A DNA stretch of 47,261 bases from Candidatus Laterigemmans baculatus (lineage in GTDB: Bacteria > Planctomycetota > Planctomycetia > Pirellulales > Pirellulaceae): positions 1-47,261 of the forward strand of contig NZ_WRPR01000137.1 of assembly GCF_010367455.1 (NCBI RefSeq). The letters run 5' to 3'. Every line of letters starts with the position of its first letter. Position 1 is the stretch's first letter. Below are positions 35,560-45,131 of the stretch, piece by piece. The notes under the pieces are model-generated. The model saw only the letters and a list, made by a program, of their open reading frames with translations. It was not told the origin of the DNA and ran no database searches. Both the position numbers and the translations under genes were made by a program.

Positions 35560-37053
35560 CTAGGCCATGAATTGCAGCCGCGGATCGTCCAACCCGAGCC
35601 GCTTCATTTTTTTATAGAGCGTCGTGCGATTGATCTGCAGCGTCTCGGCCGTCGCGATCCGATTCCATTCATGCCGCCGCAGCGCTTCGAGGATGATCCG
35701 CCGCTCCGGTTCCTCCAAGGCGTCGCGAAGGCTCTGCCCCCGATATCCCGTGCTGGAGGAGAAGGCGACCGGAGCCGCACCCCAACCGCTGTCGCTAGCC
35801 GCCTGGGTAGCCTGCCCCGCAAAGCCCGGCATCGCTGCCGCTCCGCTCGGCTGCCGCGCGGCAGGTAAGCTGGGGCCGCCATGGAATTCCGGCGGTAGAT
35901 CGTCGACTGTCAACACCGAGCCGCGGCTCAGCAAGACCGCTCGCTCGATCACGTTTTCCAGCTCGCGGACGTTCCCCGGCCACGCATACTGCTGCATCCG
36001 CTCGATCGCCGCCCGATCAAATCCTTCCACCTGACGGCCCGAGGTCGCCACCGCGCCGCGAAGGAAGTGATCGACCAGCAACGGAATATCGCCGACGCGT
36101 TCCCGCAGCGGGGGCAACTCGATGTTGATCACGTTCACGCGGTAAAACAGGTCCTGGCGAAAGCGGCCTTCGCGGACCGCCGCGGCCAAGTTCTCGTTGG
36201 TCGCGAGGATCACCCGCGTGTCGACCGTCCGCGTCTCGGTGCCGCCAACCGGCTCGAACTGCAACTCCTGCAGCACCCGCAGCAGCTTGACCTGCAGCGC
36301 TGGCGAGGCGGTACCGATCTCGTCCAGGAATAGCGTTCCGCGATCGGCCAACTCGAACTTGCCGACTTTGTTCCCCTGGGCTCCGGTGAACGCACCCGCG
36401 ACGTGCCCAAAAAGTTCGCTCTCGAGAAGCGTTTCGGGAAGCGCTCCGCAGGCGACTTCGACGAAGGGATGCTCAGCTCGGTTGCTGCGACGATGGATGG
36501 CGCGGGCGATCATCGATTTGCCCGTCCCGTTCTCGCCCGTGATCATCACCGACGCCCGAGCGTCGGCGACGCTCTCGATCACGTCGAAAATCTTCAGCAT
36601 CCGGTAGTCATGGCCCAGGATATGCTCTAGCCCGAACCGACGATCCAATTGCTGCTTGAGCTGGGCGTTCTCGGCTTCGATTTCCCGATGCGAAAGAGCT
36701 CGGCTGATCGCCAGCGAAAGCTCTTCATCGATCAGCGGCTTTGTCAGCAGATCGAACGCTCCGGCGCGAACCGCTTCGACAGCCGTCTGCGGAGTCGCAT
36801 AGCCGGTGACGACGAGGACTTCACAACCAGGGCAGTGTTTTTTGGCCCAGCCGATCAGCTCAAACCCATCGCCATCATCGAGCCGTAGATCCGTGATCAG
36901 CAACTCATACGAACCACTGGCCAGGCGTCGTCGCCCCGCCTCGACGCTGTGCGCCACATCGACGTGCATTTCCTGTTCAGAGAGCCACTGAGCCATGGAC
37001 TCTGCGAGATGGCGATCGTCGTCAACCAGCAGAAGATTGGGAAGCGTGGACAT
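35560..37053 (-). CDS. NtrC-family sigma-54-dependent response regulator
   Basis: A 497-residue regulator. The receiver domain has Asp11-Asp12, the phosphoacceptor Asp55 in [13 protein letters not shown] and Lys105 in LLTKP. The AAA+ domain has Walker A GENGTGKS (173-180), the sigma-54 contact loop GAFTGA (220-225), Walker B LFLDEI (241-246) and [18 protein letters not shown] Gly/Ala/Pro linker leads to a Fis-type helix-turn-helix ([20 protein letters not shown]). It activates sigma-54 promoters after phosphorylation by a histidine kinase that is not encoded here. ATG 37053 fits the receiver start. It is divergent from a NarL-type regulator across a gap with tandem repeats. Confidence 0.95.
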   Translation of the reverse strand: MSTLPNLLLVDDDRHLAESMAQWLSEQEMHVDVAHSVEAGRRRLASGSYELLITDLRLDDGDGFELIGWAKKHCPGCEVLVVTGYATPQTAVEAVRAGAFDLLTKPLIDEELSLAISRALSHREIEAENAQLKQQLDRRFGLEHILGHDYRMLKIFDVIESVADARASVMITGENGTGKSMIARAIHRRSNRAEHPFVEVACGALPETLLESELFGHVAGAFTGAQGNKVGKFELADRGTLFLDEIGTASPALQVKLLRVLQELQFEPVGGTETRTVDTRVILATNENLAAAVREGRFRQDLFYRVNVINIELPPLRERVGDIPLLVDHFLRGAVATSGRQVEGFDRAAIERMQQYAWPGNVRELENVIERAVLLSRGSVLTVDDLPPEFHGGPSLPAARQPSGAAAMPGFAGQATQAASDSGWGAAPVAFSSSTGYRGQSLRDALEEPERRIILEALRRHEWNRIATAETLQINRTTLYKKMKRLGLDDPRLQFMA

Positions 37054-37648
37054 GACAGGTGCAATCTGACGGTTATGCTGCTTTTTCAAAATATTTCGTG
37101 AGCGACGGAACGAACTTGCCGGTTTCGCCGTCAGGTGTATCTAGGTTGCAAACTCTCACCAGTCAAAATGTGCGACTCGCCCCCGCGGCAATGCCCCATA
37201 ACAACGCCCCATAACAACGCCACGTGACAACGCCACGCGACAATGTCGCGTGAAGACGCCACGCGACTGGGCGAAGACGCCGTGCGACTGGGCGAAGACG
37301 CCGTGCGACTGGGCGAAGACACCGTGCGACTGGGCCACGCCTGCCGGCCGCTGCGACGTTTCGTCGCAGGCCTGGAGAAATTCCTGCTTCCCCCCCAAGG
37401 TTTCGTGTTATTACCCGCTGAAGTCGCCGGTTGTCGGTGATGTCGTGTCGCAGCAAGCTCTCCGCCATTCGGTCTCCCACCGCAGGGAATGCCGGAAGCG
37501 GAGCTACAGTTGTGTCATCGCCGAGGAACATCAACCTAAGTCCGCGCGGAGAGCCGCTCATGGGCGACTCGCTTGACCGCTCGGCACCCAACACTACTTT
37601 TCACCAAAAGAAGTCCTCGATTCGCGAGGACGTATGCCCGAGGATTCC
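37054..37648. repeat. Divergent gap with 13-bp and 21-bp tandem repeats
   Basis: The gap between two divergent response-regulator genes, about 595 nt. From about 37189 to 37266 a 13-bp period repeats with drift (caacgccccataa, caacgccacgtga, caacgccacgcga). From about 37261 to 37340 a unit of 21 bp containing cgactgggcgaagacgcc repeats 3.6 times. The flanks have no convincing gene; a 143-codon minus-strand frame here lacks start signals and looks accidental. Both promoters must lie in this gap. Confidence 0.8.
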
Positions 37649-38287
37649 ATGTCTCTTAAGCTTCTTATCGTTGATGACCACGAGGTGGTCCGCCGCGGCG
37701 TGACCACGCTCCTTCAGAGCCCCGGACTTGAGATCGTCGGTATCGTGGGCGATGGCCAAGAAGCCGTCGATTACGTGACCACCAACCCCCCGGATGCCGT
37801 GTTGATGGACGTGCGGATGCAAGGGATGGATGGATTGGCGGCACTCGATCTCATCCGTCGAGATTTCCCCGATCTCCCGGTGGTCATGCTCAGCACCTAC
37901 GACAACCCAACCTACATTGCCCGTTCGGTCGCTCTCGGAGCCAGCGATTACGTGCTTAAGGGGGATTCGCGGGAGCATATCCTCGATGCCATCCACCGCG
38001 CGGCCGATCGCAAAGCCCCCTCTTCCGACAGCATCCTCCACCGCATCCGTGGGGCAATGGACGGAGAAGCTGTCCACAACGGCGAAGAGTTTGATCTGCC
38101 GCTGACGGTGCGAGAACTCCAAGTGCTCCGCCATATCGCGCTTGGGCTGAGCAATAAAGAAATCGCTCGCTCGCTCTCGATCAGCGTCGAAACCGTGAAG
38201 GAGCATGTCCAAAACATCCTCCGCAAACTCAACGCTGCCGACCGAACGGACGCCGCTGTCCGTGCCGTCAAATTGGGCGTGGTCTGA
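37649..38287 (+). CDS. NarL/FixJ-type response regulator
   Basis: A 212-residue two-domain regulator. The receiver contains LLIVDDHEVVRRGVTTLL, the phosphoacceptor Asp54 in AVLMDVRMQGMDG and a Lys in DYVLKGDS. The C-terminal LuxR helix-turn-helix is LTVRELQVLRHIALGLSNKE through SVETVKEHVQNILRKLNAAD. It binds DNA as a dimer after phosphorylation; the partner kinase is not in the window. ATG 37649 is preferred because GAGGA lies 6 nt upstream; another ATG 15 nt earlier also has GAGG. A clear terminator follows, so it is a single gene unit. Confidence 0.93.
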   Translation: MSLKLLIVDDHEVVRRGVTTLLQSPGLEIVGIVGDGQEAVDYVTTNPPDAVLMDVRMQGMDGLAALDLIRRDFPDLPVVMLSTYDNPTYIARSVALGASDYVLKGDSREHILDAIHRAADRKAPSSDSILHRIRGAMDGEAVHNGEEFDLPLTVRELQVLRHIALGLSNKEIARSLSISVETVKEHVQNILRKLNAADRTDAAVRAVKLGVV

Positions 38288-38350
38288 GACACCCGTCTCA
38301 AACTGAGTCGCCGCGGCGAGGGAATCCCTCCGCCGCAGCCCGCCAGACGC

Positions 38351-38379
38351 AGAGGCTTTGCCAAAAAGCCTCTTTTTTT
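38351..38379 (+). terminator. Intrinsic terminator of the NarL-type gene
   Basis: AGAGGCTTT (38351-38359) pairs with AAAGCCTCT (38365-38373), followed by seven T. It lies 64 nt past the stop codon. Confidence 0.92.
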
Positions 38380-38394
38380 ATGCGCCCCTCAACC

Positions 38395-38430
38395 ACAAAA
38401 AAAAGCGGCCTGCTCGGGAGGCAGACCGCT
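38395..38430 (-). terminator. Intrinsic terminator of the DUF1598 gene
   Basis: Read on the minus strand, agcggtctgc pairs with gcaggccgct (one mismatch) and is followed by eight T. It lies 33 nt past the stop codon of the DUF1598 gene and faces the terminator of the converging gene. Confidence 0.9.
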
Positions 38431-38462
38431 CAACGTCTCCGGAATCACTCGTTAGCTGGCGC

Positions 38463-39839
38463 TCAATCCCACCACCACTGATCAGGCCCCAGACCGCTAG
38501 GCTCCAGTTGCTGTCGCGGCTGACGAAGCTCGCCCTTGATATCGCGGACTAGCGTGTCGCTCTTCAGGGCTCGCTTCGGCTGGACGTTGACGCCGCCGCC
38601 GAGAGGCGTCAGCAGCGTATTGCCCTTCCAGATCGCGTTGACGGCCGTTTCCACTTGCTGCGGAGCGACCAGCGTTTCCACCGGCAGTTGGGACTCGTCG
38701 AGCAACACGCCCATATCCCAACCCGCTTGGGTGTAGTAATCCTGCTCCTGGATGAAGGCCGCGGCGATCGACAAATCGATCAGATTTCGCAGCTGAGCAT
38801 AGACCGGAACCGCGTTGGCGATCTCGTCGAAGCGAGTCGTGAAGTCATGGCAGAAGGCTTGGCTGGCCCGGTTGCCGCGAGCCCGCTTCTGTCGCTCGCC
38901 CCCCGCGCTGACGACTTCCGCGGCACCGACCAACCGCACCGCGTTCCCGCTGAGCCCCATTCCCAGGCCGTCTTCGCTAACCAGCACGCACTCGTAGTCG
39001 GGTTCAAAGTACCAGCGTTCCATGGCGTTGGCCGAGTTGTGGGCGGTCGAACGCTCGACGTAGCTCTGCATCCGAATCGGCAACCGCTCGAGGCCGATCC
39101 CGATCAACTTCATGCGGTAATCCGCTTCGACCAAGACTTGGGCAAAGTGCGTGGTGTCGGGGACGCCTCGAATCGTGACCGTCTGCAGGCCGAGGTTATC
39201 CCGCAGCGCCGCGGCGACCGCCCGCTCGCCACCGCGAGGCACATTCCGAATCTGGCTGATCGTCTGATTCAGCCGCTGCAACCCTTCCTGAGTCGGGTCG
39301 ATCGAGACGCTGATCACGTTCGTTCCCTTGCCACCGGCCGGATAAGCCCGCAGCGCCGTCACCAGGTCTTCGAGCAGAATCGTGGGCATTCCCGACTCGA
39401 TCCCCCGCGTCCGTCCCGCTCCATCGACGACGAAACCCTCGGCCGGTCCAGCCAGGACGATGTCCCCGGAATCGGGATAGAAAAAGACGTAGCGAACCGC
39501 GGTCAAACCCGCCACGCCACGCATCGCGTCGGTCAGTTCTTCGCCCGCGGCAACCCGCTTGGCAATCGCCGCCTCGAGCCGGTTCAGCGAAACTTTGCGA
39601 AGCTCGCTCTTCGCCGCCAACTCCGCTCCCAACTGCTGGCGAGCCGCCATGATCCGCTCGCGGCCCACGTTCGCAGCGACCCGCCGCACACGGAGCACAC
39701 CCTCGGGATTGACTTCGACACCGGCAATCGGCGGAACGTCTTCCTCTTCATCCTGAGCGTAGACGCTGGGTGAACACAGCAACGCCACCAGCAAGGCAAA
39801 CAACAGGGACGCAGCGCGATGAAGCATCAGCGATTTCAT
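38463..39839 (-). CDS. Exported DUF1598 protein
   Basis: A 458-residue exported protein. MKSLMLHRAASLLFALLVAL followed by LCSPSVYAQ is a signal peptide. The body matches my memory of the planctomycete-restricted DUF1598 family: AGVEVNPEGVLRVRRV, RKVSLNRLEAAI, GLTAVRYVFFYPDSGDIVLA, TRGIESGMPTILLEDLVTAL, SVSIDPTQEGLQRLNQTI and ADYRMKLIGIGLE. The C-terminal part contains DDFTT-like FCHDFTTRFDEIANAVPVYA and ends DQWWWD. No enzymatic motif is visible; function is unknown. The ATG at 39839 is chosen because it opens the signal peptide. Confidence 0.85.
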   Translation of the reverse strand: MKSLMLHRAASLLFALLVALLCSPSVYAQDEEEDVPPIAGVEVNPEGVLRVRRVAANVGRERIMAARQQLGAELAAKSELRKVSLNRLEAAIAKRVAAGEELTDAMRGVAGLTAVRYVFFYPDSGDIVLAGPAEGFVVDGAGRTRGIESGMPTILLEDLVTALRAYPAGGKGTNVISVSIDPTQEGLQRLNQTISQIRNVPRGGERAVAAALRDNLGLQTVTIRGVPDTTHFAQVLVEADYRMKLIGIGLERLPIRMQSYVERSTAHNSANAMERWYFEPDYECVLVSEDGLGMGLSGNAVRLVGAAEVVSAGGERQKRARGNRASQAFCHDFTTRFDEIANAVPVYAQLRNLIDLSIAAAFIQEQDYYTQAGWDMGVLLDESQLPVETLVAPQQVETAVNAIWKGNTLLTPLGGGVNVQPKRALKSDTLVRDIKGELRQPRQQLEPSGLGPDQWWWD

Positions 39840-40362
39840 GGCTTTGAATTTCTCGATCTGACTCGGGGCGATCGCATCAACCCGCTTAGAAAAGGAACCC
39901 GCGACGTCCGCCCCCCGACTCGCCGCCGGGCAGCAGGCAGCGCTGCCCGTTGCGGACATCGCCGTTGCACCACAGTAATTCAAGAACCTGGCGGCAGCAA
40001 CAAAATGGGAGGTCTCGAGAAAATATCGCAGCCGACCGCGCGGCCTGCGACCACCCCCTTGGAATGCGACCGACCACCTAAAAGACGCACTTCACCGCGA
40101 TCTCAGGCGTTTCCTTCCATTACCCTCCCCCCGGGACGGGATGGTGTGAGATGGGGAAAAGCCCGGAGGAGAAGGTCGCCAGAAGTAGAAACGGCACGTC
40201 AAAACATCATCCTCCCGCTTGCGGGAGGGTCGGGCTCTTAGGCCCGGGGAGGGTTAGCTGGAGGGAGTCTCGCTCACGGCTCGACGTCGCGCACGCCCTC
40301 CCCGCTCGTTCCTCACACGCCCCTCCCCCCGGAGGATGTCGCCCCACGCTGGCGGACAGAAC
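39840..40362. other. Gene-free gap with a dispersed repeat
   Basis: About 520 nt between the DUF1598 gene and the 3' end of dnaE, both on the minus strand. The right part (40206-40330) is the second copy of the dispersed CCCTCCCC element. The left part, 39840-40100, shows nothing recognisable beyond the presumed promoter of the DUF1598 gene. Confidence 0.6.
40206..40330 (+). repeat. Dispersed CCCTCCCC element, copy 2
   Basis: It contains cgggagggtcgggctc (40222-40237) and gccctccccgctcgttcctc (40295-40314), both exact inverses of segments at 26600-26615 and 26567-26586. It also has internal short inverted repeats (cctcccgcttgcgggagg; gggctcttaggccc). Confidence 0.8.
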
Positions 40363-43300
40363 TTAGCCCCGCCGTCGCTTGTCGCCGCCGCCGCTGTTGA
40401 CCTTGGGCTTATTCATCATCAGGCGGTAGCTCCCGCTGCCGAGCAGATCCTCCAGCCGCTGCCGGAGCTCGGGATTGACCTCCACGCGATAACGACCGCT
40501 GCGGAGATGCACCAGGGCCCCGTCTCGAAGCTTCAGCGAGAACATCAGCTCCTGCTGGCCGGGGTATCCGCGAATGATCTCGCGAACCTGCGCCAATAGC
40601 CCCGACTCTTGCTGGGCTTCCTCGATCTGCAAACGGATCCCGCGGGTATAGCGGCTGTCGAGCTCGGCCAGCGGGATCAGCTCGTTGATGATCAGGTTGA
40701 CCTCGTCACCTCCGCCCCGTTTGTCGACCACCGCCCGCGCCAGGAGGACCGCGTCGGGCTGCACCGCTTCTCCCATTTCCGCGTAGCCGTTGGGCCACAG
40801 AATGCAGCGAACGGCCCCCTCCATATCTTCGAGATCGAAGTTCGCATACTTCGAGGGCGCGCCGGGCTTGCTGTTCTTGGTGTGGGCCAGTTTGATCGAG
40901 CCGATCATCCCGCCGACGATGACTTCCGCACGATCCTTGACCGAACCGAGTTGGTCGGTCGTGTGCGTTCGAAAGGCGGCGAGCTTCGGTTCGTACTCCG
41001 CCAGCGGATGGCTGGCCAAATAGAAGCCCAGCACTTCCTTCTCGGCCAACAGCTTTTCTTTCTCGGGATATTCGGGAATATCGGGCAGGGCGATCGATGG
41101 TGTCTCCTGCGCTTTCTCCTCCTCCTCGAAACCTCCAAAGAGACTCGCCTGCCCGCTTCGCCGGTCGGCCAGGGCAGCTGCACCGCTCTGCATCGCCCGC
41201 TCGACCATCGCAGCCAACTGGCTCCGCCGCGCTCCGAAGCCGTCCATCGCCCCTGCTTTGATCAGCGTCTCGATCGACGACCGGTTACAGGCCTGGGGGT
41301 CGACCCGTTCACAGAAATCGAACAGATCCTTGAACGGTCCCCCTTTCGCCCGCTCGGCGGCGATCGCTTCGGCAGCCGAACCGCCGCAGCCTTTGATTGC
41401 CGAGAGCGCGAAAATGATCTTGCCGTCGTTGACCGCGAAATCCGAATCGCTGTGGTTGACGTCGGGATTGACCACTTCGATTCCCATTCGAGCACAATCC
41501 TCCATGTGCTCGACGAGGGCGTCTTTGCGTTTAAAGTTCCGCGAAGATATATCACTTGAAAGCAGCGCGGCCATGAACTCGACCGGATAGTGGGCCTTCA
41601 GATAGGCCGTCTGATAAGCGATCAACGCATAGGCAGTACTATGCGATTTATTGAAACCGTAGCCGGCGAACTTCTCGATCAGATTCCAAATTTCTTCCGC
41701 TTCAACCTGCTTCAGTCCGTTTTCAACCGAACCCTTGAGGAACTGCTCACGGTTCTGGTTGATCAAGGCCACCTTTTTCTTACTGATCGCCTTAATACAG
41801 GTATAGGCGTTTGCCAGGGGAATGCCCCCTAGGCGGTTGAGGATCCGCATCACCTGTTCTTGGTAGACCATGATCGAGTTGGTCTCGGCAAGAACTTCTT
41901 CCAGCACCGGGTGCTTGTACTCGGGCTGTTGCCGCCCGTGCTTGATGTTGACGTAATCGTCAACCATACCCCCTTCGAGCGGCCCTGGGCGGTAGAGCGC
42001 GGCGGTCGCGATGATGTCGCTGAACTGGTCAGGTTTCATCCGCTGCAGCAAATCGCGGATCCCTCCCGATTCCAGCTGAAAGACCCCTTTGGTCTCTCCA
42101 CGCTGCAACAGCGCATAGCTCGGCTTGTCGTCGAGCGGGAACTTCAGCGGGTCGATCTTCTCGCCCGTGGTCTGCTCGATTAATCCGACCGCTTTGCTGA
42201 GGATCGTGAGGTTGCGAAGCCCCAGAAAGTCCATCTTCAGCAAGCCGGCCGCTTCGACGTCGGCCATCGCCCACTGGGTGATCACGTCCTGCTTGCCAGG
42301 CACTCGGCCGAGCGGCACGTACTCGGTGAGCGGTTTGTCGGCGATCACGACCGCCGCGGCGTGGGTGCCGATGTTCCGGGCCAATCCTTCGATCCGCTGT
42401 GCCAGGTCAATCAGTTCGCGGATCTCGGGGTCATTGTCATACGTGACCCGCAGATCGTCGCTCTTCTCGAGCGCCTTGGCGATCGTAATCTTCAGCTCGT
42501 CGGGGACCATCTCCGTGATCTGGTTGACCCGCGCCAACGGTATGCCCAGCGCTCGCCCCACGTCCTTGATCGCAGCCCGGGCGGCCAACGTCCCGAACGT
42601 CCCGATCTGGCAAACGTTATCATGCCCGTATGTTTCTTTAACGTACTGAATCACCTCGCCGCGGCGATCCTTGTCAAAGTCGATATCGATATCCGGCGGC
42701 TCCAACCGGCTCTCGTCGAGAAAACGCTCAAACAGCAAGTCGTACTGGAGCGGGCAAACGTGGGATAGGTAGAGCGCATAACAGACCAGAGCCCCCACGC
42801 CGCTGCCACGAGCGGTCGCCCAGATCCCTTTGCTCCGCGCGTGTTCGACAAAGTCCCAAACGATCAAGAAGTAGGTGGGAAATCCAAGCTTCTCGATCAC
42901 CCCCATCTCACGATCGAGGCGAGCGATGACTTCCTCGGACAACTCCCCGTCCTTGATCCGGTCTTCCCGACCCTCATACCGCTCTTTCAAGCCCTTGATG
43001 CAGAGTTCGCGGAGATACTCTGCCGGGGTCAGCTGCCGCGGACATTCGAATTTTGGAAAGTAGTGCTTGCCGAGTTCGAGATCGATGTCGACCTTGTTGG
43101 CGATCTCTTGGCTGCGAGCGACCGCATCCTCGAGCCCAGGAAATTTCTCATACATCTGCTCCGGGCTGCGGAGGAAATATTGATTTCCATCCATCCGCAT
43201 CCGCGAACTATCGGTGCGAAACCTCCCGGTGTTGATGCACAGCATCACATCCTGTGCTTCGGCATCTTCGGGATCGACATAGTGCGTGTCGCTGGTCGCC

Positions 43301-43968
43301 ACCAGCGGCAAGCCCATTTTGCGAGCGATGTCGGCCGCCCCTTCCAACTGCATCCGCTGGATATCGACGCCATTGTTCATGACTTCGATGAAGTAGCGAT
43401 CGCCGAACAAATCGTGGAACCAACCGGCAACCTCGCGGGCCTCCCGCTCGGCTTCGGCGGTGTCGGTGCCGCGGAGCACGGCGCGGCTGAACTCGCTGCT
43501 CACGCAGCCCGACAAGCAGACGATCCCTTCGTGGTGGGCTTCGAGCAGCTCTTTGTCGATCCGGGGCTTGAAGTAGAACCCCTCGAGCATCGCCGCCGAG
43601 GCCATCTTCACGAGGTTCTTAAAGCCGGTGCGGTTTTGGGCGAGCAGCGTCAGGTGGTAGCTGGCATCCTTGCTCGTCCCAGCCCCTCCCTTCTCAAACC
43701 GACTCCCCGGCGCGATGTAGGCCTCGTAGCCGATGATCGGGTTGATGCCCGCTTCCTTTGCCTTGCGGTAAAACTCCAGCGCCCCGTGCAGATTGCCGTG
43801 ATCGGTCAGAGCCAGCGAGTTCATCCCGTGGTCGACGCAGCGCTTGATCAGCTTGCCGATCGAACCGGCACCATCGAGCAGACTGTAATGGCTATGGCAG
43901 TGCAGGTGCACGAACGGACGGGGCGCAGTGGTCGGTTGCGTGGGATTCACGTCAATCACGGCAGTCAT
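40363..43968 (-). CDS. dnaE: DNA polymerase III, alpha subunit
   Basis: A 1201-residue replicative polymerase of the DnaE1 type. The PHP domain opens with FVHLHCHSHYSLLDG (19-33) and includes LTDHGNL. The polymerase active site has GSGVGALVCYAL near 388-400 and the catalytic acidic triad region PDIDIDFD (425-432). Later parts include KMDFLGLRNLTIL, GVFQLESGGIRDLLQRMKPD, FNKSHSTAYALIAYQTAYLK and the OB domain (VIVGGMIGSIKLAHTKNSK). Length is normal and the frame is intact. The start at 43968 precedes the PHP domain closely; its ribosome binding site is weak. Confidence 0.98.
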   Translation of the reverse strand: MTAVIDVNPTQPTTAPRPFVHLHCHSHYSLLDGAGSIGKLIKRCVDHGMNSLALTDHGNLHGALEFYRKAKEAGINPIIGYEAYIAPGSRFEKGGAGTSKDASYHLTLLAQNRTGFKNLVKMASAAMLEGFYFKPRIDKELLEAHHEGIVCLSGCVSSEFSRAVLRGTDTAEAEREAREVAGWFHDLFGDRYFIEVMNNGVDIQRMQLEGAADIARKMGLPLVATSDTHYVDPEDAEAQDVMLCINTGRFRTDSSRMRMDGNQYFLRSPEQMYEKFPGLEDAVARSQEIANKVDIDLELGKHYFPKFECPRQLTPAEYLRELCIKGLKERYEGREDRIKDGELSEEVIARLDREMGVIEKLGFPTYFLIVWDFVEHARSKGIWATARGSGVGALVCYALYLSHVCPLQYDLLFERFLDESRLEPPDIDIDFDKDRRGEVIQYVKETYGHDNVCQIGTFGTLAARAAIKDVGRALGIPLARVNQITEMVPDELKITIAKALEKSDDLRVTYDNDPEIRELIDLAQRIEGLARNIGTHAAAVVIADKPLTEYVPLGRVPGKQDVITQWAMADVEAAGLLKMDFLGLRNLTILSKAVGLIEQTTGEKIDPLKFPLDDKPSYALLQRGETKGVFQLESGGIRDLLQRMKPDQFSDIIATAALYRPGPLEGGMVDDYVNIKHGRQQPEYKHPVLEEVLAETNSIMVYQEQVMRILNRLGGIPLANAYTCIKAISKKKVALINQNREQFLKGSVENGLKQVEAEEIWNLIEKFAGYGFNKSHSTAYALIAYQTAYLKAHYPVEFMAALLSSDISSRNFKRKDALVEHMEDCARMGIEVVNPDVNHSDSDFAVNDGKIIFALSAIKGCGGSAAEAIAAERAKGGPFKDLFDFCERVDPQACNRSSIETLIKAGAMDGFGARRSQLAAMVERAMQSGAAALADRRSGQASLFGGFEEEEKAQETPSIALPDIPEYPEKEKLLAEKEVLGFYLASHPLAEYEPKLAAFRTHTTDQLGSVKDRAEVIVGGMIGSIKLAHTKNSKPGAPSKYANFDLEDMEGAVRCILWPNGYAEMGEAVQPDAVLLARAVVDKRGGGDEVNLIINELIPLAELDSRYTRGIRLQIEEAQQESGLLAQVREIIRGYPGQQELMFSLKLRDGALVHLRSGRYRVEVNPELRQRLEDLLGSGSYRLMMNKPKVNSGGGDKRRRG

Positions 43969-44054
43969 CCTGAAAGCTGCGGCGGATCAGAAAACGAAGT
44001 ATCAATGCGGGACAGCGGGGGAAACCGGCCGCCACGCGCGAGGCTGGATCGTTC

Positions 44055-44129
44055 ATCAGCCGCCACGCGCGAGCGTCCGGTTCTCGCGCGAGCGTTTTGG
44101 GAACCGGGGGCTAGCGCCCGACGGCTGAC
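44055..44129. repeat. REP-like palindrome, copy 4
   Basis: It begins ATCAGCCGCC at 44055, with acgcgcgagcgtccggttct, and ends with gaaccgggggctagcgcccg and ACGGCTGAC. A partial copy (ggccgccacgcgcgaggctg) lies directly before it. It sits between the FHA gene stop and the dnaE start. Confidence 0.88.
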
Positions 44130-44151
44130 GGGACTCTCGCTGACGGAACTC

Positions 44152-44832
44152 TCAACCGGTCGGCCACTCGGGATCGGCGACTTGGCGGACGAGCATCGCC
44201 AGACGCGCCTGGGCGTCGAGCATCCGCTGCCAAGCGTTGAAGGGCAGGGTGACGCGGTGCGCCGCTTCATTGACTTCGGCGGCGTCGATCAGCGGTTGCA
44301 GACGCCCCTGCAGGTACTCGAGGATCTCGCACAACTGGGCCGCTTGCCCCGGAGTCAATTTTTCGGGGATTGCCGGCGGTTCGACCAGCCCCATCAGGCC
44401 GACCGTCTGCTCGCCGCTCAGGTGGTTGATCTCGAAGTCGAACGCAGCCAAGCCTTCGCTGGCCGCCGTGACGTCGCGGCCCCGCGTCCGCTCCCCTTCG
44501 TCGGGTGGCTGCAACACCGCCATCCGCTCGGCGATTTCCGATTCGCTCCCGATCCGCATCAGACTGCGGCCGACGGTCACGATGTCGCCGAAGCGAAGGA
44601 TCCGCAGCTGACACTCCTGGCCGTTCACCTTGGTCCCGTTCGTGCTGTCCAAATCGGTCAGCACAAACCGGTCGCTGTCCTGCTGGATTTTCAGATGGCA
44701 GCGACTCACCCGCTCGTCGTTCAACTGGATCGTGTTCCCCTCCTCGCGGCCGATCGTCACCGGCGTTTCCAGGTCGCGGTATACCCGGCCGCGGTCCGCG
44801 CCCTGCAAAACGGTAATCGTCACGCGTCCCAT
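44152..44832 (-). CDS. FHA-domain protein
   Basis: A 226-residue soluble protein. Residues 1-95 form a forkhead-associated domain that binds phosphothreonine peptides: VTIGREEGNTIQLNDERVSR, CHLKI, LTDLDSTNGTKVNGQ. The conserved Gly-Arg, Ser-Arg-x-His and Asn-Gly residues are all present. The C-terminal 120 residues are mostly helical (LTPGQAAQLCEILEYLQGRL) without a known motif. ATG 44832 directly precedes the first FHA strand, so the 35-codon upstream extension is rejected. A kinase partner is not encoded nearby. It precedes dnaE on the same strand. Confidence 0.9.
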   Translation of the reverse strand: MGRVTITVLQGADRGRVYRDLETPVTIGREEGNTIQLNDERVSRCHLKIQQDSDRFVLTDLDSTNGTKVNGQECQLRILRFGDIVTVGRSLMRIGSESEIAERMAVLQPPDEGERTRGRDVTAASEGLAAFDFEINHLSGEQTVGLMGLVEPPAIPEKLTPGQAAQLCEILEYLQGRLQPLIDAAEVNEAAHRVTLPFNAWQRMLDAQARLAMLVRQVADPEWPTG

Positions 44833-45131
44833 CGAACGAGGAACCTCCCGGAAGCGACGGCCGAAATGCCGCAGTCGAACCATTTCAATTGCACACGAGC
44901 CGCTACAGCCTACCACCTGAGGAGTTCGGTGCCACACCGGGCGGCCATCTCGCTCCCGAGGCCATCCTTTCCTACGCTGGACCGACCTCCACCGATGCCC
45001 CCGCCGCCGGACCCGGCCCGCCCTGGCACCGGACTCCGCCCATCCTGGTCATTTTAACCGTACGGTTGTTTCCACCCGCAACCCATTCGGCTCACCCCCG
45101 AGCCACTCCCTCCGCTGAGGAACTTCCCGCC

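Noticed and set aside
37189-37340. CRISPR array
   Set aside because: The units are contiguous without spacers of constant length, and no cas gene is present.
37163-37594. A 143-codon minus-strand frame with repeated RPVARRL
   Set aside because: The repetition comes from the 21-bp tandem DNA array; there is no ribosome binding site and the flanking sequence does not look coding.
42841-45057. A 738-codon open frame on the plus strand
   Set aside because: It lies opposite dnaE and the FHA gene, which have clear domains; high GC produces long antisense frames. Its translation shows no recognisable motif.
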